Of a stretch of 64,000 nucleotides of DNA, positions 32,575 through 42,801 are shown piece after piece (the stretch's first letter is position 1; every line of letters starts with the position of its first letter). The translations under genes and the position numbers were made by a program. The notes under the pieces are model-generated. The model saw only the letters and a program-made list of their open reading frames with translations, did not search any database and was not told the DNA's origin. Origin of the DNA: Peronospora farinosa (taxonomy: Eukaryota; Oomycota; Peronosporomycetes; Peronosporales; Peronosporaceae); contig CANTFK010000943.1 of NCBI GenBank assembly GCA_947646735.1, positions 1 to 64,000 of the forward strand, given 5' to 3'.

Positions 32575-32850
32575 TGTAATGGGGCAACCTTATACATAAT
32601 TACATAAGTGGTCATAGGGAAGTTAATGCGCGTCATTTTAATATTAGCTTATTTTTGGGTTGTCATAATCAATAAGTATTTAAAAATACGTCGACCTCCA
32701 TTTGAGTAAATTTTTATATACTAGGGAGCACATTCGCACTTAGTTCGAATTATATTAAAAAAAAAGCTGAGTTATATTTACGAGTCTATGAAGAGCGCTT
32801 TCTCAACGCCCTACTAGTTTAAGACGGTAATGGGCACTTACCCCATTACA
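32575..32850 (+). repeat. Solo or partial LTR related to element A
   Basis: Starts TGTAATGGGGCAACC and ends CTTACCCCATTACA, with the A-LTR hallmarks in opposite orientation to 6214-6530 (AGAGCGCTTTCTCAACGCC; TTCGCACTTAGTTCGAA). It is joined directly to the Utopia relic on the right. Confidence 0.65.
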
Positions 32851-34600
32851 TGCTTTCAAGATCCGCTCCGCGAGGTAATCTCGGCTTCGACTATGCCTGC
32901 TGGACGACGATGAGCACGACGCAGCGGCACCTGATCTGCAGACATTTGCATAGATCATGGACAGAAGGATTGTCGACGCTGACAGTTATGCGTTGTGCGA
33001 CTGGAGAAGGCTATATTGGTTCCATCCCAGACCGGATCCGAGAGCTGCTCCTGCCCTCCGCTGCTGTTTTGGCTGCTTCCGCTGGTCCTCGGCCTCCTGT
33101 GTCAGCACGTCGCCGCCAGTGACCGCCCCGTGTGACGCGCAATCAACTCGAGCACCGCCTGGACGAGGCACTGGACAACCTAGCGGACTTTCCGCGCTCG
33201 ACACCAGGGGATCGTCATGCTATGAGAAAGGCGAGACGACGTGCTGGAAGTGTTTGTGCTTCGGTGGACAAGAAGCAACTGCGTCAAGCGTTCGCTCAGG
33301 ACGATGCCACGTGCTTGTGGAAGATTTTGCAGAGTGCGTTGCGGGGTCAGCGGTGGAGGAACACTCCGAGTCGTGCCCAATCGGCCGCGAGGAACTCCAC
33401 CGTTACTTCACAGGCACCAGCACGGCTCCTGCGACGTTCGACTACACGTCGACGTCTGGCCAAGTGTTCCGTGCAGCGCTTTACACCTTCCAGCCTTCCG
33501 CTTCGGCCCTTGATGCGTTCGCGGGTGACCTGCTCATCGATGAAGTGAAAGTACTGCTTTCGCGCGCGACCAATACATCAAGCCTGGACAGGACGGCATC
33601 GGCCACGAGTCTACCGCCGCTTCGCTGCGCAGCTGGTCCCACTTCTCTACGCCGCGCTCTAGTTTTGTTATTTGCATAGGCGTGTAGCTAGCACTTGTGA
33701 AAGCTTGGCTTCGTTCGCCTCATTTTGAAAAAGGGTGACCAGGGTGAAGCTGGAGAACTGGCGGCCGATATCGTTGCTGCCCACGATTTACAAGTCTGTA
33801 CAGTGGGCTGCTGGCTACGCCGATTATCGCGCTAATTGGAAGGCAACGATTGGCAGCCCATGGCACAGAAGGGGTTCAGGGCCTTCAACGGATGTCATGA
33901 GCACAACTTTTTGGCCACAACCATGCTGGACCAGACGCGACGCTCGCATCGCAAGCTATACCAAGTCTGGTATGACTTGCGTAACGCATTTGGCTCCCTG
34001 CCTCAAGATCTTATGTGGCGAGTACTCCGCCACCTCGGCGTTGAGTCCCGGTTTCTGAACCGGTGCCAAGATATATACCATGATTCGACTTTCGTGGTGG
34101 CTAATGCGAAGGATGGTGCAACGGATCCGGTACGGCAGGCGGTGGGAGTGTACCAGGGGTGTCCTCTCAGCCCGCTTCTGTTTATTGCTGCACTGGTTCC
34201 GCTGGTTCGCCGTCTGGAGCTCCTGGAAAATGTTGGCGTGCCACTGGCGGCGGATGTGCGACCATGCACCAGCGCCTACGCGGATGACATCAAGGTCTTC
34301 TGCGATAGCGCCGACGGTATCCAGCGCTGTCATGGTGTGGTCAAGCGCTTCCTGGCATGGACTGGACTGAGGGCGAACCCAGCCAAGTGTGCCAGTTTGG
34401 CTGTGAAGACAGGTCCACGTGGCGCTCCTGTTCGTGATGAGAGTGTGCGACTGGAGCTTTACGGTGAAACCATCACCCCACTCGGTCTCAATGAGAGTTA
34501 TCGGTATCTTGGGGTGGGTGATGGTTTCGATCATGTGCGACACCGCCTACAGCTGGAACCCAAGATTCAACAGCTCAAGCCGAGAGGCGTTTAGATGGTT
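32851..34600 (+). pseudogene. Decayed Utopia-type non-LTR element fragment
   Basis: Aligns with Utopia copy 1 from about 38890 to 40605 (linker to RT) with many substitutions and indels. Pieces: GEGYIGSIPDRIRELLLP, REELHRYFTGTSTAPATFDYTS, WYDLRNAFGSLPQDLMWRVL, VYQGCPLSPLLF, SAYADDIKVFCDSADG. Both ends are missing, and there is no U2 sequence beside it. It is an older relative of the two copies further right. Confidence 0.8.
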
Positions 34601-35010
34601 TTGTTACGTGCAATCTGGATGCTATACAATTCTATGTGAGCTTTGCAACAGCCTTGAGACTGTACAGCACGGTGGTAGCCCTTAACGCTGCACAGCTTGA
34701 CACCTCCGTCTGCGTTACACTTGTGTTTAAATTGCGCCACCCGTTTGCACCAGTCTCGGTGCAGAGACGTTCGCCACCACGCCCCAAATAAGCATTGTTT
34801 AAGCTGCAAATCTAGTGGATCTTTCCACTTCTCAGCGGCGGCGACGGTAGTGCTGGATAGCTGGATCAGATGCTTCCTTTTCGGCTTTGGCGGTATCTGA
34901 GTTAAGTATTACCGATGTGCCATTTGTATCTGGGTGTTTTGGCGATTCACTTCTTTTCCTCTCGGTCTTAATCGTCGATGCACTAGTTGTTGCATCTGTT
35001 GCATCGATCC
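34601..35010. other. Unassigned 0.4-kb stretch
   Basis: The minus strand has two short frames, 34809-34591 with several Cys (HKCNADGGVKLCSVKGYHRA) and 35029-34832, Lys/Ser-rich. Neither can be assigned; they may be pieces of other transposons. Confidence 0.3.
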
Positions 35011-35272
35011 TGTAACGGGATAAATACATATTTCCGTCTTACACTTAAAGGCAATAAGGAAGCGCTTTGAATTAACTCGTAAATATACTCAGCTTCTTTT
35101 TGCTTAGTTTTAATTCGCAGTAAGTGCGAGTATGTTCTCTAGCTCATGGGAACAACTCAATATAAGAGTCAATATAAGAGTCACTTTATTATTGGCTAAT
35201 TATCGGGTCTAACACCCCAATGATAAACCAATAATAAGATGACGCACAGTATCCACTAATCGGATACTAATC
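35011..35272 (-). repeat. Partial LTR related to element A
   Basis: TGTAACGGGATAAAT start, then TTTTAATTCGCAGTAAGTGCGA, TTATTATTGGCTAATTAT and AATAATAAGATGACGC, as in the A LTR. It lacks the last ~50 bp and has a small internal duplication (aatataagagtc twice). 35273-35900 holds nothing recognisable. Confidence 0.65.
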
Positions 35273-35899
35273 GCTGAATCTCTCTCCATCAGCTCGATTA
35301 TATTGTACGCTATGTTTAAAAGTGCAAGTACACTTGGTATTGACTCCAGAGCATCAATCTACGCTAGGATATATGGAATGTTGTAGAGGCTTCTAGTTGC
35401 TTCTATGGATGTGATAGATCTTAATAAGGAAGATGATCGGGTGGTTCTCACTTGTAAATTGTCAAAGCCACTGACGAGGACCCGGTGGGGACCGAAACGC
35501 GTCTGGCACGCGTTAATATAGAAGTTATTCATGTTAACTATATTCTTACTTTCCAACAGGTAATAATCCCACGCGGCTTGATTTGGTAACTATTCGGTAC
35601 GATGGGATGTGCTCCAGGGCTGCTCGTGCATGACGTCGCAAAAGGTATCGACGAGTATGTTAAAACGAATCGCATGAGCGCATGCGACACGCAGCTGCTA
35701 CTTACGTTCGCGAAAGGAACTACCAACCTCTGCAACAAAAGGGAAGTCAAGTGAAGTGGTGACTGGTCAAGAGGAAAGTAGAACTACGGACAAGCTCAAC
35801 GATTACAGCAAGATGTTAAGACGTTACATGGTGCTTCTTGGCAAATGGACGTGTTAATTCGATCTCTTCGGTCTATGCTCGCCTTCTTCTTATCAACTA

Positions 35900-36600
35900 C
35901 TTCTCTAGCGTGTGGCGCACATACGCATGACGGCTTGCCGTAATAGAAGGAACTCAATTACTGCAGCAGAATATACAGACGAAGTGTACTTTCTAGGAGC
36001 AAAAGTAGCAGCATGAGGCGCAATGGAATGCATCGCGTAGGGACTTGTAATGCTGCTGGTCACATTTTTAACGTCAACTACTGCATCGACAGCAACACTA
36101 TATGCCTTATATTTTATCATCGAAATTTTCAGCTTCATGCCATCGGCAAATAACATCTCATTAAGCTTGGAGATGGGGAACTCCGAGGCTCAAATTGCAA
36201 GAAGCACTGAAACGCGAGGAGGCCTGGCACTTTTGGTGTTAACTTTGTTGATGCATGCACCGCATTGTTGATTTTGCAAACTCGTCAAGCAAAAGAAGTG
36301 AACACCACGACGTGAACGATATCGCATAACTGCGCAGAACATCTTTAAATAATCGTTTCGCGTGCTTTATTTGCCCATGCTTCTTCGTACGAGCTTCCAT
36401 AGATATAAGCAATGCGTTTCTGATAGCTATAATTTGTGATCTTAGATGATCGAAGTGATACGCGGATCGCATCCAGATACAATGAACTCTAGTAAACCAT
36501 GATGCTGGAAGATAAGAGACAGCGGAAGATCTCTGCGGTAGTTTCCGTCGTACGGTTGAGCAAGTGCATGGGGCGGCTGTGGTGAAGTGCTAATTTTGTG
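35900..36600 (-). pseudogene. Integrase relic of an A-like gypsy element
   Basis: Minus frames read KRLFKDVLRSYAISFTSW...DEFAKSTMRCMHQQS (36472-36239) and ...AAVIEFLLLRQAVMR (36156-35905), matching the end of the integrase core and the following tail of A (LEDVLRSYTTSFSS; VTEFLLLRQGITRF). Heavily decayed. Confidence 0.55.
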
Positions 36601-36789
36601 ATATGGAGGTCCCGGACTCCAGTTGGATTTAGAGTATAGGCCGTGGGTCAGGGACAGGGGACCAGAGAGACAGGGACCTCAAAGGTGAGCGACCGTTGGT
36701 GGAGGACAATCCGCAGGATTCGCCGACGAAAAATCAGTATCAGGGTACCGGTTAACCGGTACCAAAGGGAGTTGATCATGGCCGCTCAT

Positions 36790-36930
36790 TGATCGACCTG
36801 GCCCCTCGTTGGTAGACCCGGGTCCCTCATCGGTCGACCTGGGTCCCTCATTGGTCGACCCGGTCCCTCATTGGTCGACCCGGTCCCTCATTGGTCGACC
36901 CGGTCTCTCATTGGTCAACCTCGGCCCCTC
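36790..36930. repeat. Minisatellite of about 20-22 bp units
   Basis: About six head-to-tail copies of a unit like ggtcgacccggtccctcatt, the middle ones nearly perfect. The area 36601-36790 before it is not recognised. Confidence 0.7.
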
Positions 36931-37104
36931 GGGGTTCAGCGACTCCGGACCAGTTAATACAAGGATCAGACCATTCGACGCAAGGAAACAGAGCTTCAGG
37001 CAAGGATAGAGTAAAGGAGTTAAAAGGATAGGACTATATTAAATACTACTCAATTTGCGATCTACTTGGCAAGTCTTCGTCGCGCTGTAAAGGAGCTCGA
37101 GTCT

Positions 37105-37295
37105 GGCCACACGCCTGTTCCGGGGAAGGGATATATTTGGCCCCCCCGTTGAAGACAGGCGTGTGGTCAGACACAAGTGCGAGCTGAACCCCACGCGGCA
37201 CGACTTAGTCACCCGAGAAGAACTTGCTCTAAGTTACTCACTGTTCCGGGAAGGGATGAATTTTGGCCCCCCGTCGAAGACAGTTGTGTAGCGAA
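37105..37295. repeat. Two direct repeats of about 50 bp
   Basis: 37108-37160 and 37240-37292 share ctgttccggg(g)aaggga...ttggccccccg..gaagacag. The first is flanked by complementary acacgcctgtt and aacaggcgtgt-like arms, so it can fold. A run of 14 C lies at 37357-37370. 37296-37524 is otherwise not recognised. Confidence 0.5.
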
Positions 37296-37524
37296 GTTCA
37301 AGTGCGAATAGAGCTCCAGGATATGTTTGGCCTGTGAGCTCGTTCGAGTAGCAACACCCCCCCCCCCCCAAGATCCGCTATCGGAAGCGGTCTCCCTCAC
37401 CTCAAGGTCCGGGAGCAACGTAAAGGTCAGGTGGTTAATACCCCTGAAACACGAAGGAAAAGGCCAGGGACGACAAGCGCCCTGAAGAATTTGGCTCTAA
37501 GTCCACTCTCGACAAGGTCGATCG

Positions 37525-37770
37525 AGTGGCCACCTACCGGCCCACCGAGTGAAGCATGTCCACTCGAGGCCCCCCAGGTCTACCTCCCTCAAGGCAGACA
37601 TCTACATCGTCACCAAGTCCTCCGAAGAGTGCAACCCGCCTGCCGACGGGTACACAAGGTGAGAGAAGGTTCATACGCGTCATCGGGGTACCCCCTCCGA
37701 CAGTCGGCAGTCCGGCACAGTGAGTGGTTTGGGGTCTCATCATACAGTTTTGAGAACCCACTCCACCACA
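37525..37770 (+). repeat. LTR X, left copy
   Basis: About 246 bp, roughly 90% like 46580-46824 and in the same orientation; it ends CCACCACA. It is joined at 37771 to the middle of Utopia copy 1. Its 5' end has AG where the other copy has TG. No coding part of this element is present here. Confidence 0.65.
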
Positions 37771-40700
37771 ACGCCGCCTCAACGAGCAAGATGATCCACG
37801 GACCGCCGTGGATCTCGACGTGCTCATGGAAGGAATCGACGTGGAACTCTTGGACGAGTTCCCTCACGACGTGCAGATGGACGACGCGGCTGCCCGCCTG
37901 ACGCGCTGGGGACCCAGCCGTCGCGAGCTGGGCGCCACTGACTCTGCACAGTCGGTGACGGGTGAAGCGACGGTTCCTGCTCCGGCAGTGCGAAGACCAC
38001 TGACACCTGTCGTGCCTGGCACTCGTGCCACGCGGTGGGGGCCATGTCACCGCGCGATCGGAGTGGCAGCCGTTGCTCACCTTATCACCGGAGAAGATAC
38101 TACGCCTGCTCCGCCGTGCCCCCGTCGTGTTCAGCCGATGGGAGATCAAGTCATCGCCTCTGCGCCTACCCTACCGAGCCCAGCACCACCCACGTCAACA
38201 ATTACCTCGGCCACTCTGCCTGCAGTGGAGGTGGAACACCCAGAGCCTCCTGCAGTGGAGCCCTGGACGCTGCGCTTCGATGGTGCCTGCCGCCGGAACC
38301 CCGGGCCTGGTGGCGCCGGCGCGGCGTTGTTCGATCCAAGTGGTGCTGTGGTGTGGACGTGCTCCCACTTTCTCCCCTGCAGGAACGAAACCAACAACAC
38401 TGCTGAGTACACGGCATTGTTGGTGGGGGTTCGTGGGGCACTGCACCACGGTGTTACGCGGCTGGTGATCGAGGGAGATAGCCACCTGGTACTTTCCCAG
38501 GTGCGCGGTAGCTTTGGATGCGTGAATCGGAAGCTCCGACGGCTACGCAACCGCGTACGCTCGGAGCTGAGGACGCTGAATTGGTATCGACTGAAGCACA
38601 TCGACCGCAACGCCAATAGTCATGCTGACCGCCTCGCTAACCGCGCCCTCGACCGCAAGCGCACCAGCACAGAGTGTGGACAACATGCTGCACCTACAAA
38701 TGCATGCTACGTCCCCAGCGCGCATACGGCGCCCGCCTCGCCTCCCACCCCTCCACACACGGTCTCGGCTGATACAACGATGTCGGCCAATGAGGATATC
38801 GTGGATGAGGCGATGGCTGATATCGAGGCTGAGATTGCAGCGCGCGACGGCGGCGAGGCCTTCCCGACGTTGCCTATCGGGCCAGGCTCCGCTCCTGCGA
38901 GGCAACCTCGGCTTCGACTGCGCCAGCTGGCCGACGATGAACACGACGCAGCGGCAGCTGCTCTGCAGACGTTTGCAGAGAGCATGGCCAGCAGGATTGC
39001 CGACGCTGACAGCTGGGCAACTGGGGAAGGCTATATCGGTGCCATCCCGGACCGGATCCGAGAGTTGCTCCTGCCCTACGCTGCTGTTCCGGCTGCTTCC
39101 GCTGGCCCTCGACCTCCTTCCCCAGACCGCCGGCGCCGTCGACCGCCCCGTGTGACGCGCAACCAACGCGAGCACCGCCTGGACGAGGCACTGGACAACC
39201 TAGCGGCCATTCAGCGTTCAACACCAGGGGATCGGCGGGCAATGCGGAAGGCGCGACGACGTGCTGGACGGGTTCGTGCTGCGGTGGTCAAGCAGCAGCT
39301 ACGTCAAGCGTTCGCTCAGGATGAGGCCAAGTGCGTGGAGAAGATCCTGCAGAGTGCGTCAGCGGAGTCAGCGGTGGAGGAGCACCCCGACTCGTGCCCA
39401 ATCGGGCGCGAGGAACTCCACCGTTACTTCACCGGCACCAGCACGGCTCCTGCGACGTTCGACTACACGTCGGCGTCTGGCCAAGAGTTCCGTGCAGCGC
39501 TGGACAGCTTCCAGCCTGCCGATGTGGCCCCTGATGCGTTCACAGGTGAGCTGCAGTTTGATGAGGTGGAAGATCAGCTTTCGCGAGCGACCAAGACATC
39601 AAGCCCGGGACACGACGGCATCGGCTACGATGTCTACCGCCGCTTCGCTGAGCAGCTGGTCCCGCTCCTCCACGCCGCGTTCCAGTTTTGTTGGTTGCAT
39701 CGGCGTGTGCCCGCTCTCTGGAAAGTTGGATTTGTGCGCCTCATCCACAAGAAGGGCGACCCAATGCAGTCGACAAACTGGCGGCCGATATGTCTGCTGC
39801 CCACTATCTACAAGCTGTATAGTGGGTTGCTGGCACTTCGGCTCTCACGCTGGCTCGAGAGTAACGCGCGTTTGCCCATGGCACAGAAGGGGTTCCGGCG
39901 GTTCAACGGTTGTCACGAACACAATTTCGTGGCAACTACTCTGCTGGACCAGACCCGGAGGCAACACCGTCGTCTCTACCAGGTCTGGTATGACCTGCGC
40001 AATGCCTTCGGGTCACTGCCCCAAGAGCTCATGTGGCACGTGCTTCGCCACCTCGGCGTTGAAGCCGATTTTGTTGCTCGTTGCCAAGACATTTACTGTG
40101 GATCGGCGTTCGTGGTCACCAATGCGGTTGACGGAGCCACGGACCCAGTGCGACAGGAGGTGGGTGTATACCAAGGTTGTCCACTCAGCCCCCTCCTGTT
40201 CATCGCTGCTTTGGTGCCACTTGTTCGTCGCCTGGAGCAGCTGGACGGCGCTGGTGTTCCTCTGGCGGAAGATGTGCGACCGTGCGTCTCCGCCTACGCA
40301 GACGACTTGAAGGTCTTCAGCGACAGTGCTGACGGCATCCGACGGTGTCACGGCGTGGTCACCCGCTTTCTTGCGTGGACCGGGTTGCGTGCGAACCCGG
40401 CCAAGTGTGCCAGTCTGGCCGTGAAGAGGGACACACGTGGCAACGCGATTCGTGATGACGACGTGCGTCTCGAGGTCCAGGGTGATGCCATCGCCCCACT
40501 CAGCCTCCAGGAGAGCTATACATACCTGGGAGTGGGCGATGGCTTTGACCACGTGCACCACCGCCTCCAGCTGGCACCCAAGATTCAGCAAGTTAAGCGG
40601 GAGGCGGTGGCGTTGATCCAGTCAGGGCTAGCACCGTGGCAGGTGGTGAAGGCGCTGAAGACGTATGTCTACCCCAAGGTAGAATATGCGCTTCGTCACC

Positions 40701-42240
40701 TACGCCCGCTCCAGTCCCAACTGCAAGGCTTTGATCGCGCTGTGTCCAAGGGCTTGCGGCACCTGCTGCGTCTTCCTCAGTCCGCCACCACCGAGTTCTT
40801 CTACACGCCGACATCGGGTGGTGGGCTGGGCCTGCAGTCGCTGGTGGAGATGCACCAAGCACTGCAGGTGGCGCATGCATGGCAGATGTTACATTCCAAG
40901 GACCCGGCGGTTGCAGCGGTGGCCCTGGCTCAGGTGGGACAGGTTGCTCGCAAGCGATATCGTTTGCAGGAGGAGCACTGGCGTGGGCGAGACGTGGAAC
41001 TTGCTCGGCTGTTCCTGAATTCCCAGCTGGCAGCCTCGCCCCACGCCGAAGTGCTCCGCCGCAATGGTGACATCGGGTCGCTGTGGGTGGATGTGCAACG
41101 CATCCTGAGCACATTCCACCTCAGCTTCTCTGATTGTGCGGACGCCACGAACACGGACCCCCTTGGACTTCGCGTGCCGCATTACGGCCAGTGGCTTGAC
41201 CACAAAACCGTTTTGCGACACGTGAAGCTCCACATGAAGATACGACACCAGACTCGGTGGAAGGGTCTGGTGGATCAAGGCAAGACCGTTCGTGTACATG
41301 GCGGTTTGGGGGCCAAGTTCGTGATGACGGGTGCGGGCCTTTCTGATGCTGAGCATCGGTTTGGCATCCAGGCTCGCCTCAACCAAGTCGACACGAATTC
41401 CGTGCTCAAGCGCCGTCGCCTCCGCGCAAACCACCGGTGTCGTGCCCCTTCCTGCTCGAGTGCCGAGACGCTGGCGCACGTGTTAAATCACTGTGCGCCC
41501 AACATGGACGCAATCCGCCAGCGCCATGATGACGCGCTCCAGCAGATCGGGTCCAAGATCCAGAACGCTCTCGCCCGAGCCAAGTCGTCTACAGAGCTGC
41601 GCCTGGACCACACGGTCCCCGAATATACCGGCGCAGCTCTTCGTCCGGACATTGTGCTGCGAGACGCAGCTGCCAAGACGATGGTGATTGCCGACCTGGC
41701 GATCACCTTTGAAGACCAATCTGCAGGCGCCCGGCACTCTTCGCTCCAGCTCAGCCACGATTACAAGACACTCAAGTACCAACCGATCGTGGCAGAACTG
41801 GAGCACAAGGGGTGGCGGGTGCAGACTGCAGCCATCGTCTACGGCTCGCTGGGCTCGGTGCAGCCCAGCAATTTCAAGACATACACGGAGAAGCTCAAGT
41901 TGCTCAAGACCGATGCTCGTCAGCTGGACCTTCAGCTGTCCAGCCACTGCATCCGTGCCAGCCACCGCATTTGGGGCTGGCACTGCAGGCAGCACAGGGA
42001 GCGACAGCATAGTGGAACCGCCCCGCGAGTGCCGCGTGGGTCTGGGGGGGCCTCGCGGCGCACATCGCAGGCGTAGGCACGACGACAAGCTGGTCTTTTG
42101 ACCGACAGGGCACCACCCATGTAGGGAACCGCCCTCCAGAAACCCAGGTAGCTATACATACCCTCCCTTTATATGACATGCATATTAGCAAATTTAATTA
42201 GTCATGGAGAGGTTACTAACTGGTAATATAAAGAACTTTT
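37771..42240 (+). mobile_element. Utopia-type non-LTR retrotransposon, copy 1 (5'-truncated)
   Basis: RLE-type non-LTR element whose 3' end (…AAAGAACTTTT) joins directly to U2 snRNA sequence at 42241. The 5' end is replaced by LTR X, so the promoter region and N-terminal zinc fingers are lost. From 37771 to 39786 it is colinear with copy 2 (44564-46579) without a single indel. Known background: Utopia elements insert at one site in U2 genes, and oomycete families carry an RNase H domain ahead of RT. Sequence and site here fit both points. Confidence 0.88.
37826..42076 (+). CDS. Utopia polyprotein, copy 1: RNase H, RT, CCHC finger, restriction-like endonuclease
   Basis: 1416 residues from the first in-frame ATG (an in-frame TGA lies upstream in the LTR), open to 42076. 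RNase H spans ~145-280 with catalytic D152 (RFDGACRRNPGPGG), E194 (NNTAEYTALL), D218 (IEGDSHLVLSQ) and D268 (SHADRLANRAL), all four present. RT spans ~560-960 with YQGCPLSPLLF and SAYADDLKVF (DD at 826-827). The C-terminal finger, C-x4-C-x7-H-x4-C, starts at C1205 (CRAPSCSSAETLAHVLNHC). The endonuclease has RPD1275, then D1290 (PD-x14-D), followed by a K/Y segment. These parts nick U2 DNA and prime reverse transcription there. Without the N-terminal fingers, targeting is probably lost, though catalysis may not be. Confidence 0.85.
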   Translation: MEGIDVELLDEFPHDVQMDDAAARLTRWGPSRRELGATDSAQSVTGEATVPAPAVRRPLTPVVPGTRATRWGPCHRAIGVAAVAHLITGEDTTPAPPCPRRVQPMGDQVIASAPTLPSPAPPTSTITSATLPAVEVEHPEPPAVEPWTLRFDGACRRNPGPGGAGAALFDPSGAVVWTCSHFLPCRNETNNTAEYTALLVGVRGALHHGVTRLVIEGDSHLVLSQVRGSFGCVNRKLRRLRNRVRSELRTLNWYRLKHIDRNANSHADRLANRALDRKRTSTECGQHAAPTNACYVPSAHTAPASPPTPPHTVSADTTMSANEDIVDEAMADIEAEIAARDGGEAFPTLPIGPGSAPARQPRLRLRQLADDEHDAAAAALQTFAESMASRIADADSWATGEGYIGAIPDRIRELLLPYAAVPAASAGPRPPSPDRRRRRPPRVTRNQREHRLDEALDNLAAIQRSTPGDRRAMRKARRRAGRVRAAVVKQQLRQAFAQDEAKCVEKILQSASAESAVEEHPDSCPIGREELHRYFTGTSTAPATFDYTSASGQEFRAALDSFQPADVAPDAFTGELQFDEVEDQLSRATKTSSPGHDGIGYDVYRRFAEQLVPLLHAAFQFCWLHRRVPALWKVGFVRLIHKKGDPMQSTNWRPICLLPTIYKLYSGLLALRLSRWLESNARLPMAQKGFRRFNGCHEHNFVATTLLDQTRRQHRRLYQVWYDLRNAFGSLPQELMWHVLRHLGVEADFVARCQDIYCGSAFVVTNAVDGATDPVRQEVGVYQGCPLSPLLFIAALVPLVRRLEQLDGAGVPLAEDVRPCVSAYADDLKVFSDSADGIRRCHGVVTRFLAWTGLRANPAKCASLAVKRDTRGNAIRDDDVRLEVQGDAIAPLSLQESYTYLGVGDGFDHVHHRLQLAPKIQQVKREAVALIQSGLAPWQVVKALKTYVYPKVEYALRHLRPLQSQLQGFDRAVSKGLRHLLRLPQSATTEFFYTPTSGGGLGLQSLVEMHQALQVAHAWQMLHSKDPAVAAVALAQVGQVARKRYRLQEEHWRGRDVELARLFLNSQLAASPHAEVLRRNGDIGSLWVDVQRILSTFHLSFSDCADATNTDPLGLRVPHYGQWLDHKTVLRHVKLHMKIRHQTRWKGLVDQGKTVRVHGGLGAKFVMTGAGLSDAEHRFGIQARLNQVDTNSVLKRRRLRANHRCRAPSCSSAETLAHVLNHCAPNMDAIRQRHDDALQQIGSKIQNALARAKSSTELRLDHTVPEYTGAALRPDIVLRDAAAKTMVIADLAITFEDQSAGARHSSLQLSHDYKTLKYQPIVAELEHKGWRVQTAAIVYGSLGSVQPSNFKTYTEKLKLLKTDARQLDLQLSSHCIRASHRIWGWHCRQHRERQHSGTAPRVPRGSGGASRRTSQA

Positions 42241-42384
42241 CTGTTCTAATCAGTGTGAAAACTGGTTTCCTGACTTTCAGTTGGGGATTTTTCACATTCA
42301 TTTTTGGAACTTCTATCGACACTAGCTTGCTAGTGTCGACGGAACGGTTTCCGGGGGCTTTCAAAACTTCCCCCGCGAGGCCAA
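42241..42384 (+). ncRNA. U2 snRNA gene, 3' part downstream of Utopia copy 1
   Basis: Starts at CTGTTCTAATCAG, right after the branch-recognition segment, and has stem IIa (CAGT...ACTG), stem IIb (CTGACTTTCAG), the Sm site ATTTTTGG (42299-42307), stem III with AGCTTGCT at the tip (42316-42339) and stem IV (42346-42382). The first ~39 nt of U2 are missing, so it cannot make a full U2 RNA. Its first 27 nt repeat at 42775-42801 before copy 2. Confidence 0.85.
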
Positions 42385-42735
42385 CAACTATACCTGGTCC
42401 TTCTTCTTCAAATTAATTATTCTTTATGTACCTTCTACTATAGACAACAACACATATACACAAAACATTAGCCTATTAATATTTTACTCTGTAAAAGTCC
42501 ACTAAGTGTTGCACAATTGTCCCCAACTAGATGCTTTGGTAGAGCCAATTTCGCCACCCGTTGATTCTTACATGTCGCCCCAATTTTAAATCAAAATAGC
42601 ACTAACGATTTAATGAATATGCTGTTAAAATTATTGTTATATTTTACTACCTTTCCACACATTTTGTATGCTACTGCCATATTGAAGAAAAACCCACAAA
42701 TTCGCACTACTCCATTTCGAAGTACCTTCGCAGCG
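42385..42735 (+). promoter_or_regulatory. U2 intergenic spacer with the promoter of the next U2 gene
   Basis: 351 bp of AT-rich spacer between the 3' end of one U2 and the 5' end of the next in the same direction. By position it must hold the 3'-end signal of the first and the snRNA promoter of the second, but I cannot point to a defined proximal element. This arrangement indicates tandem U2 genes. Confidence 0.5.
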
Positions 42736-42801
42736 ATACCTTCTCGGCCTACTGGCTAAGATCAAGTGTAGCACCTGTTCTAATCAGTGTGAAAACTGGT
42801 T
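42736..42801 (+). ncRNA. U2 snRNA gene, 5' part upstream of Utopia copy 2
   Basis: Begins ATACCTTCTCGGCCTACTGG, followed by GCTAAGATCAAGTG and TAGCACCTGTTC. The branch-recognition hexamer reads GTAGCA, not GTAGTA as at 1-40, which would weaken pairing with branch sites. The gene is interrupted at 42801/42802 by Utopia copy 2. The last 27 nt (42775-42801) are the same as 42241-42267. Confidence 0.85.

Noticed and set aside
38543..39175. Long minus-strand frames opposite the Utopia ORF (and in copy 2 at 45336-45968)
   Set aside because: High GC content opens all frames here; the products are Arg/Ser-rich and have no motif, while the sense frame has full RNase H and RT motifs.
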